Shown: piece by piece, positions 35,064 through 46,700 of the stretch
How the letters are laid out: each line of letters starts with the position of its first letter
Numbering within the stretch: the stretch's first letter is position 1
DNA from: Vitrella brassicaformis
Taxonomy: Eukaryota; Sar; Vitrellaceae
Assembly (NCBI GenBank): GCA_001179505.1
Contig: CDMY01000447.1
Coordinates: 267,096 to 331,095 of the forward strand
Length of the DNA: 64,000 bases
Direction of reading: 5' to 3'
Translations under genes and position numbers: made by a program
Notes under the pieces: generated by a model
The model's database searches: none
What the model was told of the DNA's origin: nothing
What the model saw: only the letters and a program-made list of their open reading frames with translations

Positions 35064-38000
35064 ATGGAGTACGAAGGATCTCCGGCTGCAGCTGACGTAG
35101 AAAAGCCACCGCTTGCCAGTAGCGGTGCGTTGGAGGCCCCTGAGGAGCCGTCAGCAGCCGTCCACGCGGCCAGAGCAGAGGAAGAAGGAGATGATGAGCC
35201 TCCTCCGCCTGTCCGTGAGCCCTCACGCCCTTTCTCCCCTGCGTCGCCCAGCACGGCGTTCGCAACAAGGGATAAGGACACGCTGAAGCCGAGGGTTCGT
35301 GGGAAGGGCCCGGAGAGACGGTCATGAATGTCACTTGCTGTCAATGCTGTGTGTTGTTCTGCTGCAGCATTTGAGGCCACCCAAGAAGCTGAGCAGCTCG
35401 ATTGCACGGTTGCTGCATCCCTCTGCGGGAGAGCCGCGTCCCCTGTCTGTCATGCCGAGAAATGCTGCAGAGAGGTGAGTGACAGAAATGCACAACCATT
35501 CATGGCCGGTTTGCTGGTAACCTGTCGACTTGGATGTGTTCTGCAGCCTGGCGCCGCCGCAAGCAGTTGACATGATGGTCGTCAAGGCCTTTGTTCATCG
35601 GCTGGATGGGTAAAGTGAGCGGGCAATGAGTTTGGTTGTCACACACGAAGAAGGCTTACGTGTCTGTTTCCTTGCTTGGGGCAGAGATCTGGACGGGCGG
35701 GTGGAGGAGCATGGAATAAATGCGCTTTGTCGGAAGGCACACCTAACTTACACACCGTACGACGGACGGAAGGCGACACGGACATGGCGGACAGACAAGC
35801 GAAGTGTGTTTGTACTGCTGTCTCAGGCAGTTGGTCGCCGACATGTTCCAAGACATTCGAACAAGGAGAAACGAATGCCAACAGTGCGTAACTACTGAAA
35901 CACCAAAGCACAAGCGTCCCATATGCCTTGCCGGCCCTTGTCTCTCCTATAGACACATTCCGAGCATCACGGCAGATGAAATCGGCGGCGCAATGCGGGG
36001 GCGCAAGAAATGGAGCTTCGCCTTCCACCTCCAGATGTCTCTCGCCCCACCCCATCCCCAGCTGTCCTTCGAGCAAGCACCGACAGTGCAACGACTGCTC
36101 ACCCTCGCAGACATTCACGATCTTGTCAAGGCAATCAGGGCGCATATGAGCGTCCCCGAGCCCCCTTGTATCGACCAGCACAGAGACTCTGCGTCTGAAA
36201 AAGAGCTGCGGTTGACCATGGCAGCGATGCAGAAGTGGTTCGGTGGGTTGAGCTCTGACCGGCGTCTTCTGGACGTGCCCGCGGTTCAGGAGATCCTGGG
36301 GAGACAGGTGCTGCGGCAGATTGGCAGGGGGGGGATGGTGGAGACAAGGCAGATGCTGGAAAAGGCTCTCATGCCGACCGAGGGTGCGAAGGACTCACCA
36401 GCGAGTGCATGGAGTGTGTCGATAGCTCTCGAAGGACCGAAGCGGGTCTATGCCTATCCACTGCCCAAGTACTGCCAGCAGTGGGTCAAGGTCAGACAAG
36501 GAAAGGCACGTGGACAAAGGGAATGGCAATGCAGTGTCGACTGCCCTTGCCTTTTGCAGATCTTTGGGGCGCTTCAGATGAATCCATTGCAGAGGCTTGT
36601 GGTGCACGAGACACCGGAGCAGATCACCGCACAGAGCGATCGGATGCAGCCGTTCGTCATGTCTGCGAGGTGAGACACTCTCACGAACGACCACACACGA
36701 CCGTCCGCACACAAACATCCTTTTCCCCCTTCACAGGAACATAGCCGTGGTTCCAAAAGGCTCTCCCGGCGCCACCAAGACACGCGCCCCCCGTAAGAGC
36801 CCCTTCACGCTCTCTGCCCCATCGGCGCGGCCACACGACTTTTACCCGATCCATCAAGACTTCATTCGCACAGAAGAGCTGCCAACAGAGGCCGCAAGAA
36901 AAAGGACGAGGTTCGAGGGTGATGAGAACGAATCGCTTGTCAACAGCACGCTGCGGGGGAATGAGCGGGAGGGAGAGCGAGAGGCAGCGGCACAATTGAG
37001 GTGCACTTTCTCTCCGAGGGAGACATTTCAGAGCGGGTGCTTGCGGAAACAGGAGCGGCAATCAGGTCAGACAGGGGAGGGACCAGTCGTTGCTTGGATG
37101 AATGCCGTGTGATGGTGTGTGTGTGTGTGTGTGTATCTTGTGTGGTCAGATGAGAGCAAGCACCTAGCGATGCAGCTTGATGCGGTGGAGACGTTGCGGC
37201 GAGAGCTGATGTGTGAGGGGGCGACAGGCAGGATGAACACCAGAGGCCCGTCCAAAGTCAACTCGTGCTCTACCGTCGGTCGCAATGACCCTACAGATCT
37301 TTCCTGTGTGGTTGATTTACTCTGGTTTGTTCATTGTCAGCATGAGGACTACCCGTGCCTCAGCAGCGACACGCCATACGGCGGCATCGAGCAGCCGTTG
37401 CGACCCTCACAGAAGCTCACATTCACGAACACACAGTCACGCCAAGAGGTAAATGAGACAGTGAGGCACAGACGTCACAGTGTCCTGTCTGTGTCGCCAG
37501 CTGATTCGGGGACTGTGCCGTGCTGCATTGGATCTGCACAAGCCGCCACGGACAATATTCGATCCGCCAGAGACCACTGCCACGCAGTCGCGCACAGCAG
37601 AGAGGTATGTGGCACTGAGACGTCATGCGGCTTGAGCCACTCGTCGGTGGATGGTGCGACATGGTGCGAATGCAGAGACTCGGAGAAGTTTGGTCGCTCG
37701 TCGTTCGACACCAAGGCAAGTCATCCACGCCGCCGCTTCTTTTAACCCTGACGCTTGATGTCTCCGCTGCGGCGCTGCTTGCCTTCCTCTGCTGTCGTCA
37801 GGTGGTGCCAGTGTCTTCCAGGGAGCGTCACTTCCTGCAGCAGCTGGACAAGCGGCCCATCTACTTCTATGACGACCTAGCCACCAAACAATGCGACGCT
37901 GAGAGACTTCACGTATATACGAACGTCAAACGAGTCACACTTCTTACTGTGGATGGATGCCACACATCGATATCTATCGATGTCCCTTCTTTCTTTCACT

Positions 38001-38408
38001 TTGCCAACAGGCTCCCCATGGCAAGGCCGCGTTCAAACAAAGCCTGCCGAGAGCAGAGAAACCTGACAAATATCACGTAGTGACACACCTGAAGCAAAGG
38101 ACCCATTTGCATGTGTGACCTTTGTGTGATCGATGCGGTTGGTGACCGACTGATCACAGAGTTTTGCTTCCACCGAGCTGTTCCGCGACCACATGTCTCT
38201 CGGAGGGCCGCCGGCCTACCCTTTCAGGCAAGCGGAGGACGGCCATGCCTCTGTGTCTGAGAAGGAGTTTCAGGTCTACTCACGGCCACTGGGTGGGCCA
38301 AACAAGACAGACGTGGTGTGTGGGGATTGTCAGATTTGTGTCTGTTTGTGTCTGTTAGGCCCCCACGTGCTTGACCGCCGTCTGCCGCTGGCGCCTCTAC
38401 TTTGCTGA
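35064..38408 (+). CDS. Unknown protein, fifteen exons
   Basis: Traced as join(35064..35294,35368..35474,35547..35609,35685..35756,35827..35883,35953..36490,36560..36669,36737..37065,37150..37274,37341..37448,37501..37604,37676..37715,37802..37912,38011..38076,38160..38408), 692 aa, every junction in phase. The N-terminus is acidic and Pro-rich. The middle exon (35953-36490) encodes a helical segment (LTLADIHDLVKAIRAHMS; VPAVQEILGRQVLRQIG). Later exons include RERHFLQQLDKRPIYFYDDL. The intron at 37716-37801 has a GC donor (ACCAAG|GCAAGT). The last exon could instead splice at about 38320 and end at 38850. No family recognised. Confidence 0.6.
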
Positions 38409-38987
38409 CATGCATGGGGAGGGGAGGGGGTTGGTGTCGCTGCACTGTCTCTTGTCACGTCACGCACACGTACTCACTGCGATAAATAGTCACTCTCGTC
38501 CTCATCGGGATGTTGCTGTTGACGCCTCACAGCCGAGCCCAGCTGGCTGGACAACAGCTCTGGTGGCGCACGTGACAGGCGATATGCCATCAAGACATCA
38601 ACACACCCATCAGCCCCCCTCACCCACACACACTGTCCTCTGCTCTCCTCCCTATGACAGACTCTCGCCTCCTCATCGATGTATTCATCTCCGCTGTGCT
38701 TTAGTGTCGTTCCGGCATAATCGGCCCTTTCCTGCAGCTTCTCGACGGTGCCACTGGCTGTCGGTCTTAACCAACAGCAAACGGCCCCATCGGCAAGCTA
38801 CTCAACAGGGTCGGATTCGCCAAACGAACCACAACACACGATACACATAACACTCGATTCGATTCTATTCTGTCGGCCCATCCGCCCCGTCCCGCCCCGC
38901 GTCGCATCGCTATCGCATTATCCTATACATACACACCCCCATCAGCCATACCAACCCACCGCATCCCAACCATCCATCCCTTCTGAA

Positions 38988-41476
38988 TCACAGCAGGAGC
39001 GCCCGGTGCATCCTCTGCAGATCCACCCCCAGCAGCGCGGCGTTGCATTTGAGCGAGTAGAGCTCCACGCCCCCCTCCTGCCCATCCAGCAGCTGCGGCG
39101 GGTCGTAGGCGCTCAGCCGGTCGGTCGACACGGGAGGCAGGGCGGGCGGCGGCGTCACCAACACGTCGATCTCCCACTCAAACTCCACCAGATCGCTCGC
39201 ACGGATGGAGGGCGGAAAGGGGCGCGTGGAGGCGCGGTCCGCGGCCAGGTCGCCGTCTGACGAGAGAGAGAGACACAGAGACAGCAGGCAGGCCATGTGG
39301 GTCAACTGGATTGTATCTCCCCCTCTCTGTGTCTGTGTCTGCGTCAGTCAGGACCTTCTCCAATCATGGCCTGAGGCTCATCCCCCGGACTCACAAAGCG
39401 GAACCGCAACGCATACGACACTGACACTGTACACAACACCCACAGACACACGGATAGATAGACGTATAGAGACTCTCACACAAGAAAGACAAGGCGCTTC
39501 TTTGCCGGCTCCTCCACACACCCATACCCATGTCGGTCTCAAAGGTCGGCGGGCACGTGGGCGGGACGTACACGGTCATCTGTGTCGCGAGCTGGTGGAT
39601 CACGCACTGCCCCTCCTCCATCAGCACCAGCCGATGCACTGTCGGGCTGCCCTTGGGTGTCGGTGGCCTCCCTGCCTGGCCGCTGCTGCCCTTAGTCGAG
39701 GGATCCTTCAGGAACGCAGGCGGCAGATCGCTCTCACTCCGCTCCACACGAATCAGGCTCACAGACACCTTGACGCAGAGAGAGAAGGACAAGATGGCAT
39801 TAGACAGGTGGGTTGCATTCCTGTGGTGGTCTTGCCTCGTAGATGGAGACTTGAGCGATAGAGAAGTCCAGGTTGATCTCGATGGGCGCGCCGAGGTGCA
39901 CCGAAGGGTGTGAGCGGCCGCCGGCGGGGAGGAAGGGCGACTTGCCCGTGGCAGCGTCTGATGAGAGGATCTGGATCACACACACCGGCACACCGCTGCG
40001 GCTCACGCGGTATGACACTGCACCAGCAACACACCAAACAGACCGACCCACACACGCTCTCACAAATGACCGCTCCTCTCTCCCTCTGGCTCGCTTACAC
40101 ACGGTAGGCGCCGATGGCTCCTGGTCGTCATCGTCCTCATCGAAAATGGACGACCGCCGCCTGCCGGGATGCACCCCGCCGCCCCTCTCACCACCACCAC
40201 CGCCACCGCCACCCTCATACCCGTTGAGCAGCCCCGCCGATGCCGACCTGACGGGCGCCCCGTGGAGGCTGTCCGTGTCGGTGTCGTCCGACCGTGACGT
40301 CCGCGAGCGGCCCTTCATGGCCGCGGTGGCGGGGTGTGTGTCTTGGGGGGCCAGTGGGTGCAGTACATGCAGCAGGGCGGGGCCGTGGCGACGGATCGAG
40401 TGGGATGACTGCCACAGGGCATAGTTGGCCTGAGTGAGTGAGAAAGGGGCGGACACGGAAGGAACGGTGAATACATGTGGCTTGGTGGTGGTGTCATTGT
40501 CATTGTACCCTCGAGCCCGGCCTAGCTTACCTCTAGTGTGGCTGGTGGGTGGTGTGCGTTGTAGTTGTATGCATGCCACACACCCCGACCGCAGCCAACG
40601 CCCTTCAACATCGATATCTGTCAGAACAGACACACACATCCGGGCCAGAGGCACATTATCATGAGGGAACCCCGCCCGCACTCCCTCTTGCCGCCCCCCA
40701 CCTGTGAGTGGCTGCCGCCGCCCTCCCACGCCCTGCTCTGGAAGTCAAACCCAAGATGCCGAAGCCGAGGCGACGACATGGTGCCGTTGGGCGAGCCACC
40801 TCCAGACGCTGCTGTTGCTGCTGCTGGCGGCGCGGCGGGCGACGATACCGATCGTGCTGCTGACGATGCCGTGCTGGTGGTAGACTTGATCTGTATAATG
40901 GTGGCAATGCGTGTGCAGTGGGTGGGTCGGTGGGTGGGTGGAGGCATGTGCTGTGTGTGTCGGGTTACGGGGATAGGTTGTGGTGGCGCGCTGGCTGCGA
41001 GTGCGGGCAGGTTGGATGGCGATGAGGGAGAGGGTCGCAGAGGCCCCTTGCGGCGCCTCGCCGCGTCCTGGTCTGGGAGGATCAGGGGGCCCAGAGTTGG
41101 AAGCAACGGCAGGTCTGACACAACCACAAACACACATGTCACACGGATGGGTGTGTTGCGGGGTTCTCGCTCAGGTGACTCACTCACCGTTGCACCTGGG
41201 TCCCATAATCATGACGGGCACCTTGGCGGTGCTCTGGTGCGATGACAGCAGGTAGGGATTCATGGTCTCGACGCGGCGGGGAGACCGCTTCTGGCACGTC
41301 AGCAACAGGTAATACGAATACCTGGTTGACACACCACACACACACACACACAACCATCGGCAACAGAGCATCCACACAGCGCGCCAGCGCGCGCGCGCGC
41401 GTGTGTGTGGTGTTACTTGGTGTGTGTGCCGCTGAAGGATGGCGGGATGAAAGGTGGGATCAGACACTCAAACCCA

Positions 41477-41508
<32 letters not shown>

Positions 41509-42056
41509 CCAGAGCAGTTGTGCTGGAATGGTACGATGGTTCCTCTGTTCTGTTGGCTTACACCATCGCGCCTCATTGGCCTCCATGTGTGCGAGGTTGA
41601 GGTCGCTGCAGACCACACAGGGGTCCGACACGAACAGCAGGTTGCTCGACGACCCAACACCAGACACACCACCACCAATACCATCACCTACACACACACC
41701 ACACACCACACACACCAGACCATCGCCACACCTGACTCTCTCTCTCTCTCTCGCTTATCGTGGAGTGTTTGTCCGGCCATACCGGAGGAGAGCGTCATAT
41801 AGGGGTCTTCTGGATTGTACAGAGTAGAGCCCTTGACCTGGTGCGTCCTGGGGAGGCCCATGTTGGCCAGCCGTGGGTCGGTCACTTGTCCGCAGAGCTG
41901 CACCATGAGGTAGTCCAGGTTGACCAGCCGCGCGTCCAGCGACACCGCCACATCGCTCAGCTGGTGCAGGATGATGTTGCAACGCAGCACGTCCCCGGCG
42001 AAGTAGCCGGGCTGGCTCAGCAGCACCTCCAGATGAACGGGCGTCTTCTCGGCCAT
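38988..42056 (-). CDS. RGP1: RGP1-like subunit of the Ric1-Rgp1 Rab6 GEF
   Basis: Minus-strand multi-exon gene. Exon 1 is 41783..42056 (MAEKTPVHLEVLLSQPGYFAGD), and the stop is at 38988. RGP1 has an arrestin-like beta-sandwich fold and works with RIC1 to activate Rab6/Ypt6 at the Golgi. Recognisable family segments: FVSDPCVVCSDLNLAHMEAN (family: IL-CDL-L-PGE), CLIPPFIPPSFSGTHTK|YSYYLLLTCQK (family: PPSF-G--VKY-Y-L-IG-QR), LGAPIEINLDFSIAQVSIYE and a final strand FEWEIDVLV. Very long disordered, Pro/Ser/Gly-rich insertions encoded around 40100-41140 make it larger than the ~390-aa human protein. Acidic poly-Asp (DEDDDD) and Gly runs sit in one insert. The start is 508 bp from the divergent gene at 42564. 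Confidence 0.75.
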
Positions 42057-42247
42057 GCCGCCGGACGCTACACACACGGGATCTCTCACAGAAAAGGGGC
42101 TTTTTCACTTCGCGAAGATCTGGGCGAGCTCAAGGGCGAGCTTGCGTGCTTCCTCATTCTCGTGGTGGTGGTTAAGGGTAACATCGTTCTCGTTGACGTC
42201 GGCTGTCTGACTGCGAAGAGTATTGAGCTGTGCGTCGCTTCACTTAG

Positions 42248-42353
42248 CTTGTGCGATGAACTGATCTGCGATTGGATTAGTCAGTCGGAGGTTCGCACCG
42301 CTTGTGCGATGAACTGATCTGCGATTGGATTAGTCAGTCGGAGGTTCGCACCG
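42248..42353. repeat. Perfect 53-bp tandem duplication
   Basis: Bases 42248-42300 and 42301-42353 are identical (unit begins cttgtgcgatgaactgat). Two abutting copies without a single difference point to a recent duplication or an assembly error. It lies in the spacer between the divergent genes at 42056 and 42564, and it shifts the frame of any reading that crosses it. Confidence 0.9.
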
Positions 42354-42563
42354 CTGCCTCCCAGGCTGCCTCTCCCGGCGAGGGTCTGACTGACGAGGAA
42401 TACATACAGGTGAACAACACTCACACAGGGGCTGGCGCACGCTTGAGATCCACCGAGAAATCGGCGGGAGGTGGGAGACGCCGCTGCTGAACGGGTGTGT
42501 GGTGCATGTGCGCATCTGATGCTGCAGGTGCGATGAGCCGCCGCATGTGGTGACGCGTAGGCC

Positions 42564-43706
42564 ATGACATCTCGGCTGAACGACCCTCCCGAGGTCGCGC
42601 GGCAGGGAGGGAGGGGTGGAGCGTCGAATGCTGGCGCCAGTCGTACCATTGAGAAGAGGAACGCCGCACCACCGATGCGCATGCAGCTCAAGACGGCCGT
42701 GGACCTCATGCCCAAGTCGGAGAACATGGTACAGCACATCCTCCCACACACACATGCACTCTGCCTGCCTGCTCATGCGATTAATGCCCTGTCTGTTTGC
42801 CTGCCTGTGTGTGTGTGTGTGTGTGTGTCATGCTGTCAGTTTGCCGCGTTGGCTAACCCGAACCCCAGCCCGACCAGTAGCAACAGCTCGTCACACGTCC
42901 CCCCACCCGCAGCCGCCCCCGCACCACCGCCCGCCGTCTCGCCCACCAACAAGCAGACCAAACGGAAAAAGATCAGCAACGCACCCGCAAACTCACCGAG
43001 AGCGGGCAAGTCGCCGCCCCCCGCTCTCCCCGTCACCAAGAGCGCTGTACCGCCAGCACCGCCTCAACCACCACCACCCGCCCTGGCTGCTAGCGGTGGT
43101 GCTGCGTCGTCCCCAGCTACCGACGAGCGAAACGAGCGAAGGAGTCTGCCGGCAGGGATGCTATCTATGGGAGCCATGCAGCAGCAAGCGCTCGGCGAGC
43201 TGCAAGCCGAGGAGGACATGTTGGTGGACCAGTTGACGTCGAACCAAGAGGCTCTTGCTTCACACGCTGTCAGTCTGACGGCAACGGCCGCGGGGCCACC
43301 AGGCATGACGGCTGCGGGTGCTGGTGCGAGCAGCGGTCCGCCAGGGATGGGCCCGTGGCCCTCGGTGCCACCTGGGATGGGAGGGGGTGGTCTTGTAAAT
43401 GGTAGTGTCGATGTGGGCATGAGTGTGCCTCCGGGCATGGTGCCGCATGCAGGTCAGTCAGTCACGTCACGCAAGACAAGGAAGGACAGGGGGGGATGGA
43501 TCCAACAGGATTCTCTGTCTTCTCTCTCATTGTGTGGGGGGGGATGTGTTGTGTTGTGTTGTGTTGTGCAGGTGGCGTGTCTACATCGGAGAGTCAGGGG
43601 ATGGCTTACGCCTTCCCGGGAGGGCCGACGCAGCAGGGCCAGGCTCTGCTGCCCACACCAATGCGTAAGCGACAGACAGACACCGATGCACTCGATGGAC
43701 GACACT

Positions 43707-43737
<31 letters not shown>

Positions 43738-46700
43738 GCGCTCAGGCCTGTGCACCCATCTGTATGCATGTCATGTGTCTGATCCAGATGCTCGCGTACC
43801 TCAATCGCAGTGGTACTCTCCCCCGCCCCCTCCCCCACACCCACCCCCTCTCCGTCCCCACCCGCCCCGCAGTATGGATGAGACNNNNNNNNNNNNNNNN
43901 NNNNNNNNNNNNNNNNNNNNNNNNNNNNNNNNNNNNNNNNNNNNNNNNNNNNNNNNNNNNNNNNNNNNNNNNNNNNNNNNNNNNNNNNNNNNNNNNNNNN
44001 NNNNNNNNNNNNNNNNNNNNNNNNNNNNNNNNNNNNNNNNNNNNNNNNNNNNNNNNNNNNNNNNNNNNNNNNNNNNNNNNNNNNNNNNNNNNNNNNNNNN
44101 NNNNNNNNNNNNNNNNNNNNNNNNNNNNNNNNNNNNNNNNNNNNNNNNNNNNNNNNNNNNNNNNNNNNNNNNNNNNNNNNNNNNCCGTCCCCACCCGCCC
44201 CGCAGTATGGATGAGACGCAGCAAAGCCAACTCCCACACGCGTACCACCACCTGCAGCAGCAGCAGCATCAGCAGCAGAGACCCCCGCCCCCCCAATACA
44301 GTCCGCCTCCCGCACCATCTCGTCTGCCAAAGCCGAAGGCGGTCTTCCCCACCGGGCGACCAGCGGCTGGTCCAAACATCCTGGCGCAGCAACAGATGGA
44401 TCAGATCTACAACCACCGCCAGCAGCACCAGCACCAGTCTGCTATGGCCATGCCGGTCGCGCAGCAGCAGCAGCAGGGTCCTGACAACAGCAGCTATGGC
44501 CAGCAAGGGGGCTTCCCCCCTCTCTCTCCGGCGGCGCCCGTGTCTGAAGACTACCATGGTGCCAACTTCAATCACTGGATGCAGCCGCAGCCGCACTCAC
44601 CCTCTTCGCAGCTGTCCGCGGACGCCCCGCCGTCCGTTCCCCAGTCCATGTCACTCGATGACCCCTACCAGCACCCCCAGCCAACAGAGCAACCTGATGC
44701 ACCTGACGGCTCGCCCAACTCAGTCATAGCGCCCCTGCCGGTGCCGGTGGAGAGTGGTGGAGGTGCTTTCGATCCGCTGGTAGAGCCCTCCCCGACGGCT
44801 TCTTCTTCCATGGTGCCGTCTCCCGGCAAGATGTTCAGCGACTCTGAAGACTCGCCGATGAAGCGAGAGCCCGACGATGACGATTGGTTGTCGGCAGAGG
44901 GAGAGGGGGAGGGTGAGGGGGAGGGGGATGTCGACGTCGATGGGGAGGAGCAGCGGCAGCAGCAGCGGCTTCCGGCAGACCGGATGGACCAATGCACCAC
45001 TGGAGGGCCACGCCCCGGTCGTGGGCTCGGCAGAGGGCTGCTGGAGACCTACCGTCCGTTCAGAGAGCCGTCCATCCCCTTGGACTCTTCTCGTGCCCAC
45101 AACAACGACGGTTCAGGGCCCAGGGCTTGTCTGGTCAAGGTGTCCGGGCCGGACCCGACGAGGGAGTGGACTGCTGCCATGCAGGCTGGGGAGGTGCTTG
45201 ATGTCGATGGAGAGGAGGACTGGGGCTCGCCGGGGCCCAGACACCGTTTCCCTGTGGCGGCTGCTGCTTCTGACATGCGCGACAACAATGACGACCCGCG
45301 CCCAGGTGAGAGCTCACACACACACACAGAAGGGAAGGAAAGACGCACTTTGATGACACAACTGGACGGGATGCCTTTGTCTCTCCCTCTGTGTCTGTCG
45401 GTGTCAGTAGATGCTGATGTCGATCGCGATGGCGGCCATGGTGGTGATGCCGACGGGATGAGCTCGGTGGGAGGCGCTGATGTGGAGAGCAGCGACAGAC
45501 AGACGGGGGGGCGAGGGAGAGGGAGCGGCGCCGGCCACACAAACACTCGTACCAGTATCTTCCCACCCAGCATCCCTGGTAGACACACACACACACACAT
45601 ACCCCACAAGAAATCACACAAGAGGGCACTAAGGCCACACGTGTGTGTGCCTGTCGTGTGTGTCAGGTTCCGACGACGATTATGCACCCAACGATCTCCC
45701 ATCACGCCCATTCCGCGGCGACGAGCCCCTCGATCAACTACCGACGAAGCCCAAGCGGAAGCCCATCGAGCCACCCGGCCAGGAACAACAAGACAGCCCG
45801 CCACTCGCACCTCATCGTCGACGTGACCGCTCCCCAGAGCGTCACCCTGACGACCGCCACTATCAAGGAGACCGTCGAGTCGACCGGCCGCAGAGAGGCG
45901 GCGGTGCTCGTGGGGAGAGGGGAGGAGATTGGCACGAGGATGGCTTCCGTCCAGGTATATATGTGCGAAACTCACGGCAGGCCGAATGAAACCTACCAAA
46001 CCTATCACCACCTCACACGTGTACGTCTCGATGTGTGTGATGCATCAATCATGTCAGGTCTCTCTATTGACCGTTCCCCCTTCGAACCTGTCGATCGCCC
46101 TGACCATCAGCACAGACCTCCTCCTCTCCTCCGGCACGACTCGCCCGATTCGTCCGATGAACGAGACCGAGACCACCGCATCGAACGGCGCCCCGATCGC
46201 CCCGTCTACCCCGACCAACGAGACCGGTCCAGCGATCGTCCGGGTGCAAGGGGCGACTCCGATGACAGCGATAGCTCACCTGTCCGTCCGCCCTCACGCC
46301 GCCATCGGGAGGGCAGTGAGAGAGGCTCACTTGCGCCGGTCGAGACTCGGGATCGGAGGCAGGACAGGCGGCGTCTTGGCGAGCCGGGAGAGCGCAGCAT
46401 ATCCCTCGGTGACCTGCTGCGTGACGTGTGCGAGGGGTACGAGAGATTCTGTCGCCAGGGATGGGGACTGAGGGACCTGCAATTCTGGCAGAAATGGGCG
46501 GTGAAGATTGCGGTCAAGATCGAGAGGGAGGAGCAGCGGGCCCCTCGTCATGAAGCGGAGCAGCTGCGCGGCAACATCGACAAGTTCCTGCTTCATCTGC
46601 GGGTAGGCAGTGCAGTGCATGCCCCACGGACATGTATCGCATCTCCTTTATGTTCTCCTGTCGTCCCTCCCTCCACAGCACATGAGGACCTCTTTGCACC

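Noticed and set aside
38409-38850. Extension of the 35064 gene to a stop at 38850
   Set aside because: Needs an extra intron at about 38321-38358; the added sequence is His/Pro/Ser-rich like spacer translation. Kept only as an alternative.
41760-42317. 185-aa plus-strand frame before the gene at 42564
   Set aside because: Its first part is antisense to RGP1 exon 1. Only the end (after 42105) could be an exon, and it is disrupted by the 53-bp duplication, so I do not call a gene.
43496-45826. 776-aa open frame crossing the N gap
   Set aside because: It reads through a placeholder gap with duplicated flanks and through several introns, so it is not one exon.
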